Origin: Clostridium sp. AM33-3
GTDB lineage: Bacteria > Bacillota > Clostridia > Lachnospirales > Lachnospiraceae
Reading direction: 5' to 3'
Length of the DNA: 17,628 nt
NCBI RefSeq assembly: GCF_003480315.1
Contig: NZ_QUIV01000027.1
Location: 27,168 to 44,795, forward strand
Made by a program: the position numbers and the translations under genes. Of this stretch, positions 11,588 through 17,628 are shown in pieces (within the stretch, counting starts at the first letter, position 1; every line of letters begins with the position of its first letter). Under the pieces are notes generated by a model. It did not search any database. It was not told the origin of the DNA and saw only the letters and a program-made list of their open reading frames with translations.

Positions 11588-13309
11588 ATGGCGATTTTTC
11601 ATTATACAGTAAAGATTGTTGGACGCAGCAAAGGAAAATCCATCATATCGGCGTCTGCTTATCTCAATGGCGATGTGATGAAAAATGAAGAAACAGGCAG
11701 GATCAGCTACTATACTTCAAAAAAAGAAGTCGTTTATACCAGCCTGCTGATGTGTGAAAATGCACCACAGGAATGGCAGAATGTACCTGCTGAAAATATC
11801 AGACGGTTCCAGAAATCTGTCCGATATAAAAGGGCAGATAACCAAAATGCTGCACTGGAAAAATTCAAACTTACTTTTCAGAAGCAGCGTTTATGGAATG
11901 AAGTCTTGAGGATAGAAAAAAGTTCAGATGCACAACTCGGCAGGTCATTTGAGTTCTCACTTCCGAAAGAATGGAGCCGACAGGAACAGATTGATTATAC
12001 AACTGAATATATTCAAAAGACCTTTGTAGATAAGGGAATGTGTGCGGATTGGAGTATCCACGATAAAGGAGATGGTAATCCCCATGTGCATTTATTGGTG
12101 ACGTTGCGACCATTCAATTCAGACCACTCATGGGGTAACAAAGAAATCAAGGATTGGGAGTTTGTCAGAGATGAAAATGGAAATATTGTGGTGGATGAAT
12201 CCCATCCGGACTGGTGGCAGGATAAAAAGAACCCTGACCGTCATGGAATCCGAATCCCCGTACTTGATGAAAATGGAGTCCAGAAAGTCGGGACAAGGAA
12301 CCGCAAACAGTGGAAACGTGTATTAACCGATGCTACCGGGTGGAACAATCCGAAAAATTGTGAGCTATGGCGGAGCGAATGGGCAAACGTCTGTAATGCA
12401 CATTTGAAAACGGAAAATCACATTGACCATCGTTCTTATGCAAGGCAGGGAAAATTAGAGATACCGACGATCCATGAGGGCGCAGATGCCAGAAAAATTG
12501 ACGAGAAATTTCAAAACGGACAGACATCCTCTACTTCATGGAAAGTAGAGGAAAACCAGATCATAAAAAGACAAAATGCACTGCTGGATAAAATACAGAT
12601 TTCTTTTGGAAAAGTATCCAGTGCATTAACACAATGGAAGGAGCGATTGCGTGACATTAGAAGAAAGCCGGGAAGTCATTCCCATGATGGAGACAATGAT
12701 AAACCAGATCGAGGAACAGCAGAATCTTATGGCAGAGATGGTACAGGAATTGCAGGAACGGGACAGGCAGCTCCTGTCTTTTCAGGAGCAGAACCAGAGT
12801 TTAAAAAGCTTAAACAGCGAATTATCCAGGCTGCTAAATCTTTTGCCAGATACAGAAGAACTGCTCTCACAGATCGAGCAACAGAAAACCAGAATCGAAC
12901 AGTTGGAAAACGAGAATCAGCAATGGCAGGAATTAACGCAGAAGCTGAACAACGAGAACAGCTTATTGCAGAAACAGAACAGCGAATTGCTGACCTTAAA
13001 CAGCAGATAGAGAAAGCGAGGGAGATCGATGAGCGAATGCAGAAACTTAGAGAACGTCGGGCAGGTGGAAGAACTTCTGCTGATGACCGAACAGATGCAG
13101 GACGAACTGGATCAGAAAGACCAGACAATCCAGGAACTAAACAGGCAGCTAAGCGAATCGCTGACCTTGAACGAGAAATTGAACAGCGAAAACAGAGCCG
13201 AGAATATCGAAGCATTGCGGACAAGATTAAGGCAAACAGAGGAACGATTGACCAGCGAGACAGACAGCAGGAAAAGAGCCGACGCAGAAGCCGTGGCATG
13301 GAAATTTAA
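11588..13309 (+). CDS. mobA: MobA/MobL (MobQ class) relaxase
   Basis: The protein is 573 residues from ATG 11588; an upstream in-frame ATG (11501) would read through the leader hairpins. The N-terminal relaxase domain (residues 1-200) starts MAIFHYTVKIVGRSKGKSII and SASAYLNGD, with a Tyr nucleophile likely among Tyr25, Tyr41 and Tyr42. The metal-binding motif is near 157-168: IHDKGDGNPHVH, with His158, His166 and His168. A Trp-rich block (residues 190-280) includes HPDWWQDKKNPDRHGIR. From residue 355 the protein becomes Arg/Ala/Glu-rich and coiled-coil-like. This last third is co-encoded with another reading frame (12651 onward). It nicks oriT at 11305 and pilots the strand during mobilization by a helper element. 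Confidence 0.92.
   Translation: MAIFHYTVKIVGRSKGKSIISASAYLNGDVMKNEETGRISYYTSKKEVVYTSLLMCENAPQEWQNVPAENIRRFQKSVRYKRADNQNAALEKFKLTFQKQRLWNEVLRIEKSSDAQLGRSFEFSLPKEWSRQEQIDYTTEYIQKTFVDKGMCADWSIHDKGDGNPHVHLLVTLRPFNSDHSWGNKEIKDWEFVRDENGNIVVDESHPDWWQDKKNPDRHGIRIPVLDENGVQKVGTRNRKQWKRVLTDATGWNNPKNCELWRSEWANVCNAHLKTENHIDHRSYARQGKLEIPTIHEGADARKIDEKFQNGQTSSTSWKVEENQIIKRQNALLDKIQISFGKVSSALTQWKERLRDIRRKPGSHSHDGDNDKPDRGTAESYGRDGTGIAGTGQAAPVFSGAEPEFKKLKQRIIQAAKSFARYRRTALTDRATENQNRTVGKRESAMAGINAEAEQREQLIAETEQRIADLKQQIEKAREIDERMQKLRERRAGGRTSADDRTDAGRTGSERPDNPGTKQAAKRIADLEREIEQRKQSREYRSIADKIKANRGTIDQRDRQQEKSRRRSRGMEI
12651..13010 (+). CDS. Coiled-coil protein encoded entirely within the relaxase gene (other frame)
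   Basis: The protein is 119 residues starting at GTG, with GGAAGGAG seven bases upstream: a near-ideal ribosome binding site inside the relaxase gene. The predicted protein is a nearly continuous coiled coil, rich in Leu, Gln, Glu and Asn with heptad-like spacing (IEEQQNLMAEMVQELQERDR, then LLSQIEQQKTRIEQLENENQ). It reads in the +1 frame relative to the relaxase (which is offset by one codon position) and stops at TAG 13008. The next gene in that same frame starts 18 bases later and also opens with coiled coil, so the two may once have been one gene. Its composition looks like a real protein rather than a chance frame. Function is unknown, perhaps relaxosome scaffolding. Confidence 0.65.
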   Translation: MTLEESREVIPMMETMINQIEEQQNLMAEMVQELQERDRQLLSFQEQNQSLKSLNSELSRLLNLLPDTEELLSQIEQQKTRIEQLENENQQWQELTQKLNNENSLLQKQNSELLTLNSR

Positions 13310-13997
13310 GTATGAAAAAGCAGAGCAGGAAAAACTTTATGCACAGACACACCAAAAGACGGTAGAGGTAGCTGTTGAGAAAAAAGTGCCTTATGAGAAA
13401 TGTGAAAAATGTGACCGTACTGCTTACCGGAAAGCAAAAGAAAAATGCGATAGCCGTAAAAGCCAGTTAGAAAAGAAATATAAAAATATGACGATTGGTT
13501 ATGAAAGTATCTTGTTTCTACTGGCATGGTACAGCATAACAACAACACTGTTTACTGCGATTCTTTCGCCGGTTTTCCTTAACGACTGTATCGTCTTTTT
13601 CGGTGCGTTAGGAAAAGGAATGGGAAGTTTATTTCGGGAGTTTGTGACAGGTGCAGACTCTTTCGGACAGTTAAGCAGTGGAATACCTAACAGTATTCTT
13701 TCCGGGATTGTGTACTGGCTGATTGCCGGTACTGTCATGGCAATTTTATTCGTAATAACCGGGTGGCTGATAATCGGGATTGGTTATCAGGTAGGAAAAA
13801 TCTACCGGAAATATTGTTGGGATATCATCAGTATCGTGGTAGCGATAACGAGTACAGCTGTTGTAATTTACTTTGGAGAATGGATTAAAAACGCTAATCC
13901 GATAAATCTTATTGTATTGCTATTACTGTCGCATATTATTTATATTGGAATCAGATGTTATGTGAAAGACTGGATGGAAGAACGAGGATATTATTAA
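13029..13997 (+). CDS. Coiled-coil membrane protein, DUF6040-like
   Basis: The protein is 322 residues. The ATG follows GAGGGAG by four bases and lies 18 bases after the TAG of the preceding same-frame coiled-coil ORF, so re-initiation is likely. Residues 5-100 form a coiled coil (VEELLLMTEQMQDELDQKDQ). Around 128-145 there is a Cys-rich basic patch (YEKCEKCDRTAYRKAKEKCD). The C-terminal half has about four membrane segments: near 157-182, 222-255, 264-284 and 290-310. Its first 281 bases overlap the relaxase 3' end in a different frame. I recall such proteins, annotated DUF6040, following MobA/MobL genes in Lachnospiraceae elements. A plausible role is linking the relaxosome to the membrane or helper transfer apparatus; this is inference. 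Confidence 0.72.
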   Translation: MSECRNLENVGQVEELLLMTEQMQDELDQKDQTIQELNRQLSESLTLNEKLNSENRAENIEALRTRLRQTEERLTSETDSRKRADAEAVAWKFKYEKAEQEKLYAQTHQKTVEVAVEKKVPYEKCEKCDRTAYRKAKEKCDSRKSQLEKKYKNMTIGYESILFLLAWYSITTTLFTAILSPVFLNDCIVFFGALGKGMGSLFREFVTGADSFGQLSSGIPNSILSGIVYWLIAGTVMAILFVITGWLIIGIGYQVGKIYRKYCWDIISIVVAITSTAVVIYFGEWIKNANPINLIVLLLLSHIIYIGIRCYVKDWMEERGYY

Positions 13998-14000
13998 AAG

Positions 14001-14032
14001 AGGACAGGGAAATTTCATAATCTTCCTGTCCT
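14001..14032 (+). terminator. Hairpin after the relaxase operon
   Basis: AGGACAGG (14001-14008) pairs with CCTGTCCT (14025-14032). The tail is TAGTAAGG, not a U-run, so it is a weak terminator at best. It separates the mobilization operon from the MarR-MATE cargo. Confidence 0.45.
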
Positions 14033-14083
14033 TAGTAAGGGACTATTGATTGTTTATATAAAGAAAAAGTATATAAATAAATC

Positions 14084-14136
14084 TTGACAATTAGTACGAA
14101 CTCGGACTATAATACAAAAGTCCGGATTCGTACTAA
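14084..14136 (+). promoter_or_regulatory. MarR-MATE promoter embedded in an 18-bp inverted repeat
   Basis: TTGACA (14084-14089) and a perfect TATAAT (14108-14113) are 18 bases apart. Two 18-bp arms, 14091-14108 (TTAGTACGAACTCGGACT) and 14119-14136 (AGTCCGGATTCGTACTAA), are inverted copies with only two mismatches; they bracket the -10 region. This is a clear candidate operator for the MarR protein encoded 17 bases downstream, implying autorepression relieved by a ligand. Confidence 0.82.
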
Positions 14137-14152
14137 TTTAAGGAGGAAAAAG

Positions 14153-14611
14153 ATGAGAAAAGATAATAATATGATAATACAGTTGCAACGATATTATGCT
14201 TTATGGAAAGAATGTACAGCAATGTATGAGGAATGGTCAAAGGATCAGGGACTGTCTTCAAATGGAGTTTTTGCTTTGCATTCATTTTATGAAAGTAATG
14301 GAAGATGCACGCAGAAAATGATAAGTGAAAAATGGAATATACCTAAGCAAACGGTAAATACGATACTAAAAGATTTTCAGAAAAAAGGATACATCAATAT
14401 GGTATCTGATGATTCAGACAAGAGAAATAAGCTGATATGCCTCACAGAATCAGGAATGGAATATACGAAAGATATCATAGAAAAACTGCACTCAAAAGAA
14501 ATATGTGTAATCGAAAAAATGGGATTAGAGAATATAGAAAGTCTTAATGATAATACAGAGCTGTTTATCAGACTTTTCAAGGAAGGAGATTGTAAGAAAA
14601 ATGAATCATAA
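14153..14611 (+). CDS. MarR-family transcriptional regulator
   Basis: The protein is 152 residues, with AGGAGG six bases before the ATG. It has the MarR winged-helix layout: a helical dimerisation start (residues 1-45), then the recognition region CTQKMISEKWNIPKQTVNTI (about 58-78). The wing DFQKKGYINMVSDDSDKRNK is followed by LTESGMEYTKDIIEKL, which are hallmark MarR segments. A long dimerisation helix closes the protein. It lies first in an operon with a MATE exporter whose start overlaps its 3' end, and behind a long inverted repeat covering the promoter. It therefore most probably senses a toxic small molecule and derepresses the pump. Confidence 0.88.
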   Translation: MRKDNNMIIQLQRYYALWKECTAMYEEWSKDQGLSSNGVFALHSFYESNGRCTQKMISEKWNIPKQTVNTILKDFQKKGYINMVSDDSDKRNKLICLTESGMEYTKDIIEKLHSKEICVIEKMGLENIESLNDNTELFIRLFKEGDCKKNES

Positions 14612-15920
14612 ATCATTATTTTTTAAATATGTTATTCCATCTATTATAGCATTTGCATTATCAGGAATATATGCGATAGTGGATGGATATTTTGTAGGCA
14701 ATACCATAGGAGATGCTGGACTTTCGGCTATTAATATTGCATATCCGATTGAGGCTTTGATTCAGGCTCTTGGAACAGGAATTGGTATGGGAGGAGCTGT
14801 TTATTACTCAATTAATGCAGCAGAAAAGAAAGGAAAACGGGCAGAAGAATTTATTGCTACAAGCTGGTGGCTTCTTGTAATAGTAAGTGTTATCAGTACC
14901 ATAATTATTTACTCCTTTTCGTCTAAAATTTTAGGATTGCTTGGAGCAGATGGAATTATATTAACAAATGCGACAGATTATATCAAAATTATAGCACTTG
15001 GAGCAATATTGCAGATTCTTGGAACTGGAATGATGCCATTCATTAGAAATTATGGAAACTCTTTCTGGTCAATGTTTGCGATGGTTGGTGGATTCATAAC
15101 CAATATTGTTCTGGATTTTATCTTTGTATGGATATATGAAATGGGCATGAAAGGTGCAGCCACAGCTACAATAGCCGGACAGGGTGTGACTGCAGCAATT
15201 GCAATCATATACGCATTATATAATAAAAAGTTTTATGTGTATGTATCCTTAAAAAATGTAAAAGAAATGTGTGGCGCTATATTCAGAGTAGGTCTTGCAC
15301 CATTTGGGCTAGCATTGACTCCTAATATTTCATTGGTGTTTATAAACCGATTCTCCGCTTCTTATGGGGGAGAAAAAGCTATTGCAACTTATGCATGTGT
15401 ATCCTATATTATCTGTATCATATATCTCATATTGCAGGGCGTAGGTGATGGAAGTCAACCTTTAATGAGCCGTTTTTATGGTGAGAAGGATCAAGAAAGC
15501 CTGAGAGGAGTTCAGAGAATGGCATACATTTTTGCAATAATTCTTGCTGTTTGTGGTGGAATTATCATGTATGTAAACAGAGCAAATATTGGAGGGGTTT
15601 TCGGAGCTTCTTATGAAGTAAGTATTGAGATTTCTAAAATTGTACCTATATTTTTAGTGTCATTACCATTTGTTGCGATTACCAGAATAGCGACAGCTGG
15701 ATTTTATGCTACTGAAAAAAGTGGATTGTCATACATTCTTACATTCATTGAACCAGTATTGATGCTGATATTTATGCTTGTTTTACCACCTTTATTTGGT
15801 GGACAGATTATGATATGGTGGAGTACGGTATTGGCACGTGTTTTTTCAGCGATTCTGGCATTCATACTAATAAAATATTGCGAAAAGGGAGATTTGCAAT
15901 ATGGAATACAGAAAATTTAA
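14601..15920 (+). CDS. MATE-family multidrug/cation efflux transporter
   Basis: The protein is 439 residues from ATG 14601, twelve bases after GGAAGGAG and overlapping the MarR stop by 11 bases; an earlier in-frame start (14547) would add an unlikely polar leader. About twelve membrane segments are visible in two halves of about 210 residues. Early motifs include SGIYAIVDGYFVGNTIGDAG and GTGIGMGGAVYYS, and later GMMPFIRNYGN and LILQGVGDGSQPLMSRFYGE. These match the MATE fold of the DinF/MepA-like bacterial branch. It would export drugs or other cationic/aromatic compounds from the cytoplasm using H+ or Na+. Co-regulation with MarR through the inverted-repeat promoter makes this the resistance-type cargo of the element. 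Confidence 0.92.
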   Translation: MNHKSLFFKYVIPSIIAFALSGIYAIVDGYFVGNTIGDAGLSAINIAYPIEALIQALGTGIGMGGAVYYSINAAEKKGKRAEEFIATSWWLLVIVSVISTIIIYSFSSKILGLLGADGIILTNATDYIKIIALGAILQILGTGMMPFIRNYGNSFWSMFAMVGGFITNIVLDFIFVWIYEMGMKGAATATIAGQGVTAAIAIIYALYNKKFYVYVSLKNVKEMCGAIFRVGLAPFGLALTPNISLVFINRFSASYGGEKAIATYACVSYIICIIYLILQGVGDGSQPLMSRFYGEKDQESLRGVQRMAYIFAIILAVCGGIIMYVNRANIGGVFGASYEVSIEISKIVPIFLVSLPFVAITRIATAGFYATEKSGLSYILTFIEPVLMLIFMLVLPPLFGGQIMIWWSTVLARVFSAILAFILIKYCEKGDLQYGIQKI

Positions 15921-15967
15921 CAATCAGATAGTAGCAAGAATAATCTAGGTTTATCTATTGTATTTTT

Positions 15968-16001
15968 AAGGACAGCCTCATAGCAATAGGGCTGTCCTTT
16001 T
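15968..16001 (+). terminator. Intrinsic terminator after the MATE gene
   Basis: AAGGACAGCC (15968-15977) pairs with GGCTGTCCTT (15990-15999), followed by TTTT. It ends the MarR-MATE operon and, with an A-rich upstream side, could also act on the convergent DUF6061 gene. Confidence 0.82.
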
Positions 16002-16053
16002 AAAATTATGAAGCTAATTTTTAATAAATTCTAGTAGATTTTGATTGGAATAA

Positions 16054-16290
16054 TCATAACTCTAATGAATCTTCAGCATCTACCCACATCTGTAAATTCC
16101 CATCAAGATATAACCTTGCATATTCTAATGGCTCATCGATTGCAAGCGATGTCAAAGCACAATCAGATCCAGGTGTGGTTCTTAAATTTTTTTCTGCTTC
16201 CCAACAATCAATACGGAGTATATAGCCCGTATTAGTATATACATCAATGCTGTTGCACTGTGGATTGTATTCTGCAAATATTGTTCTCAT
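16054..16290 (-). CDS. DUF6061-like small protein
   Basis: The protein is 78 residues from the ATG ten bases after AAGGAG; the ATG at 16311 precedes the ribosome binding site and is rejected. The sequence reads AEYNPQCNSIDVYTNTGYIL, RIDCWEAE, then IDEPLEYARLYLDGNLQMWV. This fits the short DUF6061-type proteins of clostridial conjugative and mobilizable elements: two strands, an invariant-looking Asp-Cys, then a PxxYxxLxLxG helix. It is convergent to the MATE gene and lies just inside the putative right end of the element. Its function is unknown and no catalytic residues are apparent. Confidence 0.65.
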   Translation of the reverse strand: MRTIFAEYNPQCNSIDVYTNTGYILRIDCWEAEKNLRTTPGSDCALTSLAIDEPLEYARLYLDGNLQMWVDAEDSLEL

Positions 16291-16603
16291 CGTATCCCAT
16301 CTCCTTATCATTTAATCAATCAGTAGTAGCAAAAATTAAGAAGCATTTCAATCAGTTCACCATGTCACTTTTATTTTGTGTTATACTGTCTTATAGATTT
16401 TTCTTGCCCTTGTATTTGCCCTTATCAGAGTGCATAAACACTGATGGGACGATATAACACAAGGGAAATAATAAGGGAAAGCTCACCTGCGACAAATCCA
16501 GTGTTTTCAAGGGGTTGCGAAGAATTTAATAATAAAATATAACAGTTATTAAATTTCTTAAAACAGGTGAAATCTCAATCGGGAGTTACGGAGGTAAAGA
16601 GCA
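16291..16603. other. Gene-free stretch holding the putative right end of the element
   Basis: This roughly 310-bp interval has no supported gene. It contains the repeat cluster at 16402-16480 that mirrors the sequence next to the integrase stop. Beyond it is an AT-rich tract (16525-16565), then the ribosome binding site of the next gene. The boundary with the flanking chromosome or host element probably falls between 16481 and 16600. Confidence 0.5.
16402..16480. repeat. Right-end arm-type repeats matching the integrase-proximal end
   Basis: TTTGCCCTTAT (16415-16425) and CAAGGGAAATAA...TAAGGGAAA (16460-16480) repeat the two blocks seen at 8263-8273 and 8284-8301. They are 34 bases apart here versus 10 there. 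A further TTGCCCTTGT lies at 16404-16413. Shared orientation and order suggest binding sites for the same integrase at the opposite element end. No crossover core was identifiable by eye. Confidence 0.55.
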
Positions 16604-16840
16604 ATGAAAAAAGCTATTATTACGATGATTGTGGTATTCGCATTAGTTGTTTGGCCGTTCAGTGGTGTGTGGCAACTCTTGTCTGGCATCATTGGCGGTG
16701 GAGTCCAAGAATCTTTTATTTATCCGATTTATGGTGGAATTATTCTTCTTTCAGGTCTTTTAGTCGTTTGTACTGAACTCATTCTGGAAGAAATTAAATC
16801 GTTAAAAGACGATATAAAAGATAAAAAAGAAGGTTGCTGA
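16604..16840 (+). CDS. Small membrane protein, unknown function
   Basis: The protein is 78 residues with GGAGG nine bases before the ATG. Two membrane segments are evident: residues 4-29 (AIITMIVVFALVVWPFSGVW...) and about 40-60 (YPIYGGIILLSGLLVVCTEL). A charged cytoplasmic tail follows (EEIKSLKDDIKDKKEGC). It resembles in size and plan the 76-residue protein at 7905, on the other side of the putative 8 kb element. Both are followed by short AT-rich spacers and further small envelope proteins. I infer that these genes formed one locus before insertion. The family is not recognised. Confidence 0.62.
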   Translation: MKKAIITMIVVFALVVWPFSGVWQLLSGIIGGGVQESFIYPIYGGIILLSGLLVVCTELILEEIKSLKDDIKDKKEGC

Positions 16841-16891
16841 TAAAATTCCGGTTTATAGAGTTAAAAAATATAAGTTAAGGAGGCATGTATT

Positions 16892-17560
16892 ATGAAAAAA
16901 GTAATCTATCTGCTTGTATTATGTATGGTGCTGGGAATGGCTGGATGTGGAACGAATCAAGAAAATAAAGAACCTGTGTCTGGAAATGTGTCCGTAGAAA
17001 TAGAAAATAAAGAAAATGATGATGTAGTACAAAATGAGCAAACAGCAGATACTGGCTCATATCCTCCATGTGTTATGGTTAATGGTGTTATATATAAAGA
17101 CACAGGATATGTAGCGTCAATGCCTGGTTGTGGAACAATGGATGGAGAAATTGTGTCAACAGTGGCAGGGACAGAGTTACCATCTGAAAATAATCAATCA
17201 AATTTCGGAAGCGGATATCATTATCAAAGGAGTTCTGAAGGTCAGCTCATAGTTGTCATTGATGACGAACGAATCATATTTAGAGATATTGAAAAAGATG
17301 ATACGTCTATTCCAATAGAGGTTATCAATTTTAATGCAAAAGTAAAAGAAATTACCGATGAAGGAGAACTTCTTGTAACGCATGTGAGTACAGCTGAAGG
17401 CTTTTGTCAGATGAATGATGGAGAGTATTATGTATCGGCAGAAAATTTAGCGGAAGATGTTCAGGTGGGAGATATCGTTACAATATGGTTTAATGGAATG
17501 ATTCAAGAAACATACCCTGCTCAATTGGGGGTAGTTTATAGAATCATTAAAACACAATAA
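16892..17560 (+). CDS. Predicted lipoprotein, unknown function
   Basis: The protein is 222 residues, with AAGGAGG nine bases before the ATG. It begins with a basic n-region and hydrophobic core (MKKVIYLLVLCMVLGMAGCG) and has a lipobox, GMAGC, with Cys19 as the lipidation site, so it should be tethered to the outer face of the membrane. Residues 20-50 are a low-complexity Asn/Glu/Asp linker. The globular part (about 55-222) has a CVMVNGVIYKDTGY segment followed by beta-rich sequence. It ends FNGMIQETYPAQLGVVYRII, a pattern reminiscent of small DUF3221/OB-like lipoproteins. That resemblance is tentative. It lies 51 bases after the small membrane protein, probably in one operon. Confidence 0.75.
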   Translation: MKKVIYLLVLCMVLGMAGCGTNQENKEPVSGNVSVEIENKENDDVVQNEQTADTGSYPPCVMVNGVIYKDTGYVASMPGCGTMDGEIVSTVAGTELPSENNQSNFGSGYHYQRSSEGQLIVVIDDERIIFRDIEKDDTSIPIEVINFNAKVKEITDEGELLVTHVSTAEGFCQMNDGEYYVSAENLAEDVQVGDIVTIWFNGMIQETYPAQLGVVYRIIKTQ

Positions 17561-17628
17561 TTAGTCAAATTGAGACCGTTTCAAGTTTTGTGTAAACGTT
17601 AAAAACTGATATAAGATTTGTGAATAGT

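Noticed and set aside
11259..11612. A 117-codon plus-strand frame between DUF3847 and the relaxase
   Set aside because: It overlaps the oriT inverted repeats and hairpin repeats, has no good ribosome binding site and runs into the relaxase start in another frame; its composition is not protein-like.
12727..13299. A 190-codon minus-strand frame opposite the relaxase tail
   Set aside because: Ser/Arg/Cys-rich composition is the mirror of the coiled-coil coding on the plus strand, and it has no ribosome binding site or promoter.
16567..16776. A 69-codon plus-strand frame overlapping the small membrane protein
   Set aside because: The frame at 16604 has the proper ribosome binding site and membrane-protein composition; this one is its shadow.

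Overview
The window looks like accessory DNA from a low-to-mid GC anaerobic Firmicute, most likely a gut Lachnospiraceae/Clostridia member. This is an inference from the gene families present: a Lachnospiraceae-type MobV tail, a DUF3847-MobA/MobL pair, DUF6061, yjdF and a MATE pump. Strong AAGGAGG-type ribosome binding sites also fit. There are no rRNA or tRNA genes and no obvious housekeeping genes. Almost everything belongs to integrative, mobilizable elements that seem to have been nested in one another.

Region 1 (1-3460) holds the C-terminal part of a MobV relaxase and a small partner ORF. Next is a yjdF-type riboswitch in front of a yjdF (DUF2992) gene. Then comes an AT-rich two-gene operon: an intact endonuclease/exonuclease/phosphatase-fold enzyme translationally coupled to an unrecognised 195-residue protein. 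Region 2 (3457-6573) is an integration and maintenance module. It has an XRE repressor (minus strand) divergent from a small excisionase-like protein, then a winged-helix replication-initiator-like protein. These are followed by a striking array of five GTCTA-AAAAA-TAGAC palindromes, a tyrosine integrase, and an overlapping ribbon-helix-helix MobC-like gene. Region 3 (6640-8135) has an element-type 183-residue protein, a repeat- and palindrome-rich noncoding stretch with an oriT-like hairpin, and two small membrane-protein genes.

Region 4 (about 8250-16480) looks like one complete integrative mobilizable element. It has an integrase at its left end (minus strand), an XRE repressor with paired ATTGCA...TGCAAT operators divergent from an excisionase, and a DUF3847 protein. 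A MobQ-type oriT follows, with a recognisable TAAGTGCGCCCTT nic sequence beside an inverted repeat, and then the MobA/MobL relaxase. The relaxase 3' third overlaps, in another frame, a coiled-coil gene and the start of a membrane protein. The cargo is a MarR regulator and a MATE multidrug exporter under a promoter buried in an 18-bp inverted repeat, plus a DUF6061 gene. Similar AAGGGAAATAA-type repeats lie next to the integrase stop and near 16.4 kb, and they probably mark the two ends.

Region 5 (16604-17628) resumes with a small membrane protein and a lipoprotein. It probably continues the small-membrane-protein locus of region 3 that the element interrupts.

The features most deserving follow-up are the EEP enzyme plus unknown-partner operon, the five-palindrome array, the long two-frame overlap inside the relaxase, and the riboswitch-yjdF unit carried on mobile DNA.
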